NCBI GenBank assembly: GCA_038501625.1
Contig: JAZAYU010000002.1
Coordinates: 18,528,053-18,592,052, forward strand
Source of the DNA: Corbicula japonica
Taxonomy: Eukaryota > Mollusca > Bivalvia > Venerida > Cyrenidae
Direction of reading: 5' to 3'
Length of the DNA: 64,000 bases
Part shown: positions 35,180 to 47,500 of the stretch, one piece after another
Position numbering within the stretch: position 1 is the first letter of the stretch
Layout: every line of letters begins with the position of its first letter
Notes under the pieces: model-generated
Databases searched by the model: none
What the model was told of the DNA's origin: nothing
What the model saw: the letters and a program-made list of their open reading frames with translations, nothing else
Position numbers and translations under genes: made by a program

Positions 35180-35544
35180 TTATGAATAAAACTCATAACA
35201 TGGTCCTGTACTATCAGCCTCGGCTAACTCTGCCCTCACAGAACTTGAATCTGTGGAATCTACCTCAATTTCTGAACTATTCCTTTTCTTTCTGCCATTT
35301 TGATCAATTCCATTTTGATCACTTCGATTTTGATCAATTTCATTGGAATCAAACAAATCACAAGTTCCTGAAGAGGGCGCCACTTGATGACAGGATGATG
35401 AAGGTGACATGTTGTTTAGAGTGACCTCCCCTTCTAGAGGTTGGAATTGCACACTTGGGGAGCCACTGGTGGTCACAGGACTGATGTCATCTGTTTCATA
35501 TGCAAGTTCAAGGTCATCTGGAATCTGAAGTGCCCTGTCTGTAC
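35180..35544 (-). CDS. USP exon (last): low-complexity C-terminal tail and stop
   Basis: The acceptor ttcattatttgcag precedes 35544. It encodes TDRALQIPDDLELAYE, then a Ser/Pro/Cys stretch, then repeated IDQN/SDQN/IDQNG units, a basic GRKKR and an acidic end with CYEFYS. GRKKR could be a nuclear localisation or processing signal; this is unproven. An M3 MITE ends 16 bp upstream of the acceptor. Confidence 0.9.
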
Positions 35545-38500
35545 CTGCAAATAATGAAGGTTAACCCTTTACTCCATGGATAGAGCTGATATCCTATGAT
35601 TGTGCCGACAGATGAGGATCTAAACTGTTTGCTTTTAGATCCATTGTACATGTATTATTCTCTGAACAAGAAGTTAACAGTGTAGATCCAGATCAGGCAG
35701 CACCAATGTGATGGCTGATCCAGATCTACACTGCTCAAACATGGGATATAAGCTATACTGATGGAGTAAGGCCTGATATATTAGAAACCACAACATCAAG
35801 TCAGATATTAAGAATATTGTGCAGAAAGTTACAATTATAATAGTCTTCTAGGTATATACTTTCACTTTAAAAAGAAAGCAAAATATGATGCCCCAATGAT
35901 GATTTAAACACCAGATATCCAGCTTATCATGCCATCACTCAATCAACAACCAAAGATAACTGATATTATGACAATTACTAATGTACATGAAGTATTTTTA
36001 GCAGACATCAATATTCTTTGTGTAATTGTTAAAGTTATCAGATGAATTTATCGCGTATTTAATGTTTTGTTAGTAATTTTATTTGTTATTTTAGCAACTT
36101 TATTGGTTATATAAGTTAGTAACTTCATTGGTCATTTTACAAAATAACCTTACTTGGTTATGCTTTCTGGTTATTTACTTAGGGAATATCCTTTCCCGAT
36201 ACAATTAGAGCTTTAAAATAGATAATGCATGAACATATTTCACAAGATTAATGACTGCAACATAGATCCTTACAGAATACACAAACTGGTACTGTTTTCA
36301 AAACATTATACATTCATAACCTCCGATATCACAGAAACATAGTAGTTTAAAATATTATTAACAATACCATAGTAGCAGAATTAACAAGGATGTGTTTATT
36401 TACGCTTTACTCCATGTATGCCACTTAATGCATGGGCAAACAATGTAGATCCTTATCAGTCCATGAACATGCCGGCTGATCTGGATCTACACTGTATGCC
36501 ATGCTATTAAGGTGTATCTATGGAGTAAGCAGTTCAAAAGAAACTCAGCTCCTTTCAACCCACTCACCTTTTCTCTGGTAAAACAGCACATATGTACTGA
36601 CGTATTCCTCCTCCCCAGGACTACTTTCTGTCACAGTTTCATCGTTGTAATAATACCATTTACCGTCCACAGGGTGCTTGGCATATGCTGTGTAATGACC
36701 TGAGTTAGCACCTAAAATATAACAAAATAGCAAACTTGTAACACATGTACAATGTACCTGGAAAGTTACCGGTCAGCTAAGAACATTTTATATACAGATG
36801 GTTCTAACACTGTAATGACTTAAACTGAACTACATGGGCGTTCAGTTGAACGTGTCGCCCTCCGTGTACTTGGTAAGAATAAAAAACAAAAGTACAACAA
36901 GAGTGCCAAACTGACACAAAATACGCCCGTCAAAATGCTGATCATCAAAGTTGCGTATCGATCCGATGAAAATTATTCGACTTGGAGAGCAGATACCGCT
37001 AATTCAGTTTTTGGACAATTCAAGGGCCATAATTCAGGAGTGCCTGAGGGGATTCGGCAGGTTATAGAACTTGGTCGAGATATTATGCCCACCAACATAT
37101 TCACTAAGTTTGATAAAGACCGGATGAAAACTCTTTGACTTAGAGAGCGTAAACCCTTATTTTGGACAATTCAAGGGCCATAATTCAGGAGTGCATGGGG
37201 GGATTTGGCTGGTTATAGAACTTGGTCGAGATATTATGCCCACCAACATATTCACCAAATTTGATAAAGACCGGATGAAAACTCTTTGACTTAGAGTGCG
37301 GAAACAGTAATTTTGGACAATTCAAGGGCCATAATTCAGGATTGCCTGGGGGGATTTGGCTGGTTATAGAACCTGGTCGAGATATTATGCCCACCAACAT
37401 ATTCACCAAGTTTGATAAAGACCGGATGAAAACTCTTTGACTTAGAGAGCGCAAACAGTAATTTTGGACAATTCAAGGGCCATAATTCAGGAGTGCCTGG
37501 GGGGATTTGGCTGGTTATAGAACCTGGTCGAGATATTATGCCCACCAACATATTCACCAAGTTTGATAAAGATCTGATGAAAACTCTTTGACTTAGAGAG
37601 CGGAAACCATGTGGACGCCACCCACCCGCCTGCCCGCCGCAGGTGTTCCCATAATACGTCCCGTTTTTCAAACGGACGTATAAAAAGGGACATGAAGGAC
37701 TGACAAACATCAACTTTTCTTCGAAAGGGCCAAATAAAAAAAAAAGGAAATGACATGTGTCTGCAATAAGATTTACTTCTAACATACACTACATGAACAG
37801 TATCTCAAACAGGCCATGTGATGCAAAAATTATTTTAGAAATTCCCCTATGAAAGTACCATTTAATGGTGTCAAAATACCACTATGATTAAAATGTTATT
37901 CTTATAATTACCTTACAAACATGCACTTCATTGCGTATTATTTTTTATTAAACCTTTGGTCATTTTATTGAAATTTGTCTTACCCTTCACTCAGTGGGAT
38001 ATGGTTGTTATCCCATTGGCTAACAGGGTAGATCCAGATCAGCCGGCATAACTGTGCAATTTGATATAGATCTGCATTATTCCCATTCAGACTCATTAGG
38101 TTATTTCTGACTAGAAAGCAACCAGTGTAGATCCTAATCAGTTGGCATGAATGTGCCTGCTGAACTGGGTGTGATTTACACTGGTTGCAGACACCATAAA
38201 ATCAATATATGGGGCACATCATGGGAAAAGGTACCTTCGGACAGTCCACGTCAATCCTTGAAATGACGTCATAAAGTTGAGCAGACGACATTATTATTAC
38301 GCATTTCACGGTAAAAATAACATAATTGTCAAAATGTGTAGCAAAATGACTTTTTAGTTATTAATAAATAATAGATAGTTTTAAATTCTTTCTAAATATT
38401 TTAACAACTCAAATGTCACCAAATATGACCGAATGTACCTTTTCGCGTGGCGTGCCCCATATATGGAGTTAAGGGTAAAAGTATTTTGCAATTCTTACCT

Positions 38501-41500
38501 CCAAAATGACAAACCAGGCTGTATAAATTATACACAAGATTTTTTGTCTTTGGTCCCGAAATAAAGTCGTTGAGATCTAGATTGTCCAGTGGAAATACGA
38601 CTTTGTTGTCCACCTTCGTACTCGATAACTCATGGAATACAAATCTGTAAGAAATATTGCTGCAAAATCACCTTATTTCTGTGGAACTTATTTATCAATA
38701 AATCATAACTAATAATAATTGAATGGAAGGCAGTATAATCAATTTTTTTTATACTGTTCTCGAATTTAGTGCTTAACAATTTTTATTTACAAAGAAATTT
38801 AACCTCAATTTTTTGTGCAGTTTATCGGGATTTACTTTTCACATTTAGATTCCCTAGACATTTTTCAGAACAAGTTTCATACAGTGCTGATCCAGATTAG
38901 ACTGCATGGATGTGGATCTGGATCTACAATGATTGTCCATGCAATACAAGTGCATTAACCCATTCCTGTACATATACGCATTTTTACGCATGTGCGACCA
39001 GTGTAGATCCAGATCAGCCGGCACATCCGTGCCGTCTGATCAGGATCTGCACTGGTCGCATTTCGGTCAGAAATAACCTAATTAATCTAATAGCGAACAG
39101 TTTAGATCCTGATCAGACGGCACGGATGTGCCGGCTGATCTGGATCTAAACTGTTCGCCCTAGCAATTAAGGTGTGTCTATACAGGAAAGGGTTAAGTGA
39201 AGGCTAACTGACCTGGTTATTAATTAGTATCGTACCTTTTGAGCTGCACAATGAGAGTGTCTGGGTACTGCCACACTGTCATGGTTTTCTTGGCTTGCTG
39301 GTTCTCTTTACAATGAGGGCAGAACCAAGGATTATGTTCATCCAAATCTTCACTGCAACATAAGAACCGTAGTTAGTACAATAGCTAGTTTTTTTTTACA
39401 GCAGCATTAGTTACTATTTTGGCCAGTTTCTTACAAAATGATCCAAAGGCCATATTAAAATCTAATGTCTTACATCATTCAAATTAAAATAAACACAAAT
39501 TTGATTACAATTGGGATACTGGGGACTAAGACCCCAACAATTTTAAGAAAGGGATATGGGTCATTTTGTAAGAGACTTGCTCATTTTATATAACCCTTTA
39601 CTCCATGGATTTGCTTTTTATCACATACCCTACCAGTGCCCAAGGTTATAAAACTGAGCATGGAAACCAGTCTCAAATCTCAAGCATCTGATTGGCTGAA
39701 ATGGCGACCAGTCGCCATTTCAGCCAATCAGATGCTTGAGATTTGAGACTGGTTTCCAATCTCAGCTTTATAACCTCCAGACCAGCGTAGATCAGATCAG
39801 GATCTACATTGTAAGCTTTTAGATTCATTGGTTAATTTCTTATCATGAAAGCCAAGTGATCATTGGAATGACCAATGTAGATCCAGGTCAGCCGGCACAT
39901 ACTTGATTAGATGTCTGATCAGAATCTGCACTGTTTGCTTTTAGATCCATGGGTTATTTCTGATCTTACTAAGTTAACAGTGCAGATCCTGACAAGATGG
40001 CCCATGCGCATGCTGATCTGGAATTAACCATCAGTAATATGCTAATCAGTTCGGCCTCTGACGAGGATTACAAAATTTGACTAATTGTAACGATGTTGAG
40101 ATGCTTATTACATCACTTACGTACGTTATATCTTTTATTAAATTAAACAACATATAAAAGTATAATTTAATATGTTTCATTAGCACAAGCATTCTATAAA
40201 ATTGAACTGCTCATTTCATGATTAACAAGAAAACATTAAAAAATTATTAACTGCAGAAAACCCGTGAAAAAAACTATATTTTTGCTTCATCAATTACCTC
40301 CCTTTTTAACATTGTTGGCATCCTTCAATCATACATTGTACATATATTATTTTAGTTTTCTGAAATGTGTGGAAATGTTTAAAATCATAACTTAATTTTG
40401 AATTACTGGTCACTTTAGATTTTAAGGAATGTAATGCAGGTAGTTAATTTTCTTATTGTACGTTTTTCGGGCAACACAGTTAAGTCTATAGTGCTTTTTT
40501 GTTACATTTCTATATTTTTCACCTAATGAGCTCAGGCATTGGTATTTTCACAAGAGCATAATATTATCCACACATGAAAATACATAATTCCATAGTTCTT
40601 GGGTAAAATATATTTTTATCTCTAAACTATCCTAAGTTCCAAAGCTCTACCTTGAACAGTTTCTAAGAAAAAGTGGACTTTAACAAAAATCTTAACCAAA
40701 ATTAATGTTGACAGCCTACCACATGCATGCCCAACTACACACCCCAATCTATTCACCAAGGTTTTGCAAGGAAAACCTGGATAAAAAGCAATGTTACCTT
40801 TGAGTAAATGCTCTGAAACAGTCCATAAGGGTAACAGGTTCATGCGACCGTTGTTTTTCCATAGACCTGTGATACATCAGTCGTTGATATTTGGCGATTT
40901 GTCCATCAGTTACAGCTCTTACGCTCACTGCCAAATGGTCGCCAGGTCGTAAAATGGCCTCGCCATTCGGAGGTATTTCACAGCCGGAACAATGTTCCAT
41001 ATACAAGCATCGTGAACAACGTAATCCCTTTGAATATTAAAAAAGATGTTATTATTTGTGTGAGCTACTGCAAATTCATTAATCTTCATGAAGTAAAATT
41101 ATTCCAAAAATTAAAAAAAATAAAAACCTCAAATTTGGGAACCCAGAAACTTGGTTTTTTTTGAGAACTATTGAATTTCTTGCCTACTAATATAAATATA
41201 AATCAGTTCAATATTTTTCATTAGAATGTAAAATTGTTTACTAGGTAGATTTTTCTGTGAGCTATTTTGGTTTATGCATACACAATATCTAGATATAAAT
41301 GTAAATGTATTTTGACTTAACAACCATATAAAGTATTGCAATATATTATTGCGGCTCTGAGGTATATAGTTGACAAACTATTTTATTACCTTTAAGTTTA
41401 TATAAAAAAACAACATAATACACTTTGAATGAAGCTTTGAATTTCATATTTTATTTTTTTTCGAAAATCTGCAATTATACACAGTGAACCCCTCCTTAGG

Positions 41501-44500
41501 ACCACCCCGTTCATATAACCACTATTTTCAATGTGGACGCCAACCACCGCCCGCCTGCCATGGGTGTTCCCATAATACGACCTGTCTTCGAGAGGCATAT
41601 AATGACTTTACTAATATGTTGGAAGGCAATCATTACAAACTTACTGTGCCATCCGTCAAAACAATCCTGAAGTGTTGGAGATCTGGCTTCAACGTCTGTA
41701 AACATGTGCGTATATGCTGTCCCGACAAATTACTGGGCAAGTTCAACAATGACGGGTGCGCAAACAGGAATGGATTATCTGCCCCTGATATGTCTTGTTC
41801 ACAGCGATATGAAATGGGAATTGCAACAATCCTGGAAAAAGAATACTCGACATGTCATACTTGACCCTTCACTCCTTACATACACCTTAATTGCGTGGGC
41901 GAACAGTTTAGATCCAGATCAACCAGCACATCCGTGCCATCTGATCAGGATCTAAACTGTTCGCTATTAGATTCATTAGGTTATTTTATGACCAAAATGC
42001 GACCTGTGCAGATCCTGATCAGACAGCATGGATGTGCCAGCTGATCTGGATCTACACTGGTGGCAGATGCTTAAAAATGCGTATATATCAGACTTCCTGA
42101 AAGTTGAAAAAAGTGTAAGACATGTGGTCAGACAAGATGTGAAAATCTGTCTGACAGAAACAAATTCTGTCTGACCGAAACATTAAACACATTAAATAAG
42201 CAAAACACAGTATTGTTTTCGTTTTTTTTCAGTGGTACGAATTGTCATGATGACGAACACGTAAAATATTTCATTCGGATATCATCACTCATTTCCCTAG
42301 GAACAGTCTCGAATCAAAACAGCAAGTAAAATTGTAATTTAGCGAGTAAAATTGGAATATGCAGATTAAATTTTTGCCGGACGCTCAGTCCTACAACATT
42401 GGAAATCACATAAGACCAGTCCAAATTTTACCTGAAAGGTCCGACAGTCCGGCGACTTTTAGGAAGTCTGATATATGGAGGAAAGGGTTAACCCTTACTC
42501 CATACATATGTTACAACGCATGACTGTGACCAGACACCAGAAAGGATTGCTGTTTAGTCAGAAAAAAAACCTAATGCATGATAAAGCAAACAGTGTAGAT
42601 CCTTATCAGATGGCACAGATGCGCTGGCTAATCTGGATCTACATTGTTTGCACACGCCATTAAATTGGTTTATATCGAGGGTAAAGTGCCTTAAGGAACT
42701 TGATGTTACTCCTGTAATAATGTCAGATAAATAAAGCAGATGACATAACTTGAAATCTGCTGAAATTCCTGTTGTTGTTTGTTGTTTTTTTTAACTTGGA
42801 AACAAAATCACCTATTATTATAAGAACTCTTGATTGTTTCCAAAAAAGCAACAATACAAAATGCCTACAACATTGGTTGTGTTGCCCTGCTTGCAAAAAT
42901 GTTAGGTGCAGGACTTCCTTACAGAACATTATTAAGATATAATCCAAATGACTTCCTTGTCCTCGCTTTTTCTGTAGTTCTCTAAACTCCAGGTCAGACA
43001 AAGGACAGATAAGTCATTCTTCATTCATCTATTTTCATTATTGCTAGCGAGTTCGACCTCTTGACGAGGTGTGCAAAATTTACCGAAATAAGACCGAAAA
43101 ACATTCGATTACCGAAATATAACTGACATTTACCATTTCAGTTGCTTATATTACTTTTTAAAATTGACAAAGGATTTGGTCTTTAGCATTAATAATTCAT
43201 GTAAGCAGTTTCTAGAAGTAAACTGCGCATTTCAAAATTAATAAAAAAAATAACAATAAAACACTTTTTAATTGCGTAACAAATTATAAAGAAATCATTT
43301 AATTTAACCAATTACCTCCCTTTTTGCACAACGAACTGTGAACAGAAGTATTAATTTAATTAACCAATTACCTCCCTTTTCCACAGTGAAATAAGGGTGA
43401 AGTGTCCTCACAGTGAAATAAGGTTGAAGTGTCCTCACAGTGAAATAAGGGGGAAGTGTCCTCACAGTGAAAAAAGGGGGAAGTGTCCTAACAGTGAAAT
43501 AAGGGGGAAGTGTCCTCACAGTGAAAAATGGGGGAAGTGTCCTCACAGTGAAATAAGGGGGAAGTGTCCTCACAGTGAAATAAGGGGGAAGTGTCCAACA
43601 CTTTGGCAGTGTATCTCTTAACTTTAGTTATTTAGTTATTTCTTACTAGAGGCGACCAGTATATATGGAGTAAAGGGTATATTATACATATGTTTTTTCT
43701 GGCACCAACAGATCGAAAACCACATCAATAACAATAACATTAAGTGCATACTTACCGTGTTTTAGGTTTGTGATTAGCAGCATTAGTGAGAGGTACAAAA
43801 TCTTCCGTCATGTCTGCTGGGGTGGAACATACCTGAAATAATATATTTTTAAAAAAAGCATCAATTTCCATTATTAAAAGACACTTTTTAAAAAAAGGAT
43901 TTAATAATGATGACAAACAGCAATTTCTATACAATTTACATATCTCACTCACATGTTCAAACCTTTTACTCCATATCTTTGCATTCTAAAATGTTAATGC
44001 AAGCAAATTTGACTTTTTCCACTTTTGACCCTACATGATTCTGAGCTTGGAATCATTTTGATGCAGGAGAATTAAGAGAAATGTGGTCAAAGTTTGCAAG
44101 TATTAAGATTAATATTGAGTTTATTGCATTTTATGGATGAAGAAAATACTTATTTGACCCTTGAAAATATATTAAAAGGAAGTTAAGCACTTATATAAGC
44201 AATAAAGTTGAATAAACACACGATATTACAGGCGACGATCTGATTATGATCCTTTAAAAATTCACATTAGGGGTCAGATGACCCGTGTTTTTTAAAACCT
44301 ATTGAAATCCCTGATTCCACTGTTTGTCGGTACCCAAAGTATATATACCAAACAAAATCGTTTAGAAAAATTATTCTGTTCAATTCACATAAATCGTTAT
44401 CTTAATGCATACAATATAAAGAAAATATGTTTTCACCAGTGAAATCAGTCATGAACTCCAGTATTTTTATTGTTCACTCTTACCTATGCCACGCATGGAA

Positions 44501-47500
44501 ATATGAATTCCAAAGCTAACTTGGTAAAATATATTTCTGTCTTCACTGGTAAAAAGAAATATCCTGAATTACTCCATAGATATTCAGGCTTTATTATGTG
44601 TGCAAACAGTTTAGATCCAGATCAGTTGGCACATTCGTGCCCTCTGGTCAGGATCTAAACTGTTCTCTTTTAGATTAATAAGGTTATTTCTGACCAGGTG
44701 ATGTTTTTTTAAGATCCAAATCAGATGCCACAGATGTGCATGCTGATTTGGATCTACACTGGTCCCAAGGTTATAAAACTGAGCATGGAAACCAGTCTCA
44801 AATCTCAAGCATCTGATTGGCTGAAATGGCGACCAGTCGCCATTTCAGCCAATCAGATGCTTGAGATTTGAGACTGGTTTCCAATCTCAGCTTTATAACC
44901 TTCAGCCCAGGCATAAAATGATGTGGATTAAAGGGTAAAGCTTATACTTACTGGACAGCAATAAACAGAGTCCCGGTAATGCTGAGCTGACATCTGAAAT
45001 TATAGAAAGAACAATACTCAGGGTGGCTACACTATGTCACTGTTAAAATGTTTAAATTTATGTAGATGATAAAATTACACACAGGTTTCTTAATGTTGGC
45101 CATTTATTGGCACCAAAATTTGTAATTTGTTTATAAATTACATATTGGTCCACCAAGTAGGTATTCAAAATCTAAATTACTTGCAATATAATGAAGATAT
45201 AAAAACACTTTAGTCCTGGTAAAGGAGCACTTTTAAAAAAATTTCTTTACTACCCATATTACTGAGTTATCTTTATATTTAATATAAATCACAACTTTTA
45301 GCTTATAAATACTCCAGCTACTATTCGAGAAAAACAATAAAAAATACAAAATGTACAATAATTATTACCTCCCTTTATATTATGACACCCTCTACTTTAT
45401 AGCAGAACACCATTACTACACTAATTCTTAGGCGAAGTTTTATCAGAATTTTAAACTGAATATATTATAATATACCGGTAAATATATAATTAACCATGTA
45501 ACTCCATACATACAACTTTCTCCCAAGGGTGAACAGAGTAGATCCAGAAAAGCCAACACATTCATTCCTCTGATTAGGAGCTACACTGTTCATTTCTTGG
45601 TCAGAAATAACCAAATGAATCAAAAAGCAAACCGTGTACAGGGGCGTAGCCAGCTTTTTACAAGTTGTAGGCACATATAAGGGGTTCCTAGTGGCGGTTG
45701 CCATTTGATAAGGGGATCTTGGGTGCAAAGCCCCACCGACCCCTCCAAAAAAAAGCATTAAACAAGTAGAGATTAAATGTAGCAAATTGCAAATAAAGCG
45801 TGACAACACAGAGAATTCGAACGTAGGCCTGCATTTACATCTGGCAAAAAACTCATTTTCCCCAAGAGCTAAAGACATATTTGATTCGATAAAAACAGCT
45901 TGAACTTGCTACCATATCACCCTGTTCTGTTTTCATTGTATTTTTGGGACTTTTGAAAATGTCATTTTCCTGTCCAACATGGCCTTATAGTAGCTACGCC
46001 ACTGGTGTAGATCCTAATCAAATAGCATTGATGTGTCAGCTGATCTGTGCCCAAGGTTATAAAACTGAGCATGGAAACCAGTCTCAAATCTCAAGCATCT
46101 GATTGGCTGAAATGGCGACCAGTCGCCATTTCAGCCAATCAGATGCTTGAGATTTGAGACTGGTTTCCAATCTCAGCTTTATAACCTTCAGGCCAGAATC
46201 TACACTGTTCGCCTATGGAACACAGTCATATCCTATGGAGTAAGTGGAATATCAGCAAGAATACAATGGCAGGAATAAAAAACAGAACAAGCTTTGATTC
46301 TTTTTTCGAGAGTTCCCTACTAGCCCCAATAGCCTGGTACTTGCTGGATGGTCTATTAAGAAAAACTTTTACTATTATCTCTTTTTTTTTTAAATTTCAT
46401 TTTGTTTTCTTTCTTTTCTGATATGCTGAACCAATATTCTGGGAGATGAGGGATGTAAAATGCATATCAGTAAGGTACCTGCAGGAGTTGATTTTCTTGG
46501 AGGTATTGATGGTTGTGGTATAAGTGACATTAGAATATTTAACAGAGCATAGGGATGGGAGCCAGTCTATTTCCCTACAAGCGTTCGTCAACCTCTGAGA
46601 GTTAGGCTTTCCTCCATATCTACACACATTTCTACACGCTTGCAGCCAGTGTAGATCCAGATCAGCTGGAACATTTAAATCAGAAATAACCTGATGAATG
46701 AAAAAGCAAACATTCCAGATTCTGATCAGACGGCATGGATGTGCCTGGTGATCTGGATCTACACTGTTCGCCCTGGCAATAAAACTTTTATATAAAGATA
46801 AGGGTTCAACCCATATCGCCATCTTACTAAGGAGGTATTCAAAGCTATCTACTGTGGATGTATTAATCACCAAGCACGATGAGCTCTGCAGAAGTTGTCA
46901 TTTTCAACAGTTTGTAGACTTTTTTTTAACCCTTTCCTACATATGTACACCTTTTATTGCATGTGAAAACAGTGCAGATCCATTTCAGCCAGCACAGCTG
47001 TGCAATTATGGAAGGATCTGAATTGTTTGCCATTTGGTCAGAAAAAACCTTATCAAAAAGCGAACAGTGAAGATCTTGATCTAATGGCATAGATGTGCAG
47101 GCTGACTGGATCTACACTGTTCACCCATGCCATTATTGCATATATATGGAGGAAAGAACAAGAGCTGTCAGAGGAGACAGCATGCTCGACTATTCGAATC
47201 ATTTGAAACAAATGCAATTTGAAGATTAAAACAATAACAACTATGGCCATACATTCATGTGCAATCAGGAAAAATATTAACAAGTGAATGGTAAGGGAGA
47301 AATTCATTTCAAATAACAGAAATAATTCGTAAATGTACCATAAATATTAAACTGAATAGGGGAATAACTATGAAAATTTAATATTTCTGAATTTGTTAGA
47401 AAACTTGTTAGAAATTTTTTATTAGAGACATTTACTTTTAGTCAAATATCAATCACTTCAGTGATGTTACAGAAAAAGAACTGAAATAAAAATATAATGG

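Noticed and set aside
35005..35424. 139-codon plus-strand frame
   Set aside because: Antisense to the last USP exon and to an M2 MITE; FDQFHFDHFDF-like periodicity reflects the IDQN repeats on the other strand.
36935..37789. Frames of 67-149 codons
   Set aside because: Repeated peptide in each frame mirrors the 151-bp units of the M4 transposon.
41484..41864. 126-codon plus-strand frame
   Set aside because: It overlaps, antisense, a minus-strand USP exon (41645-41831) that is supported by splice sites and phase; it also crosses a transposon fragment.
43304..43621. Periodic open frames on both strands (ECPHSEIRGK-like and RTLPPYFTV-like repeats)
   Set aside because: They come from a 27-bp minisatellite whose length is a multiple of three; it is intronic and has no start or splice support.
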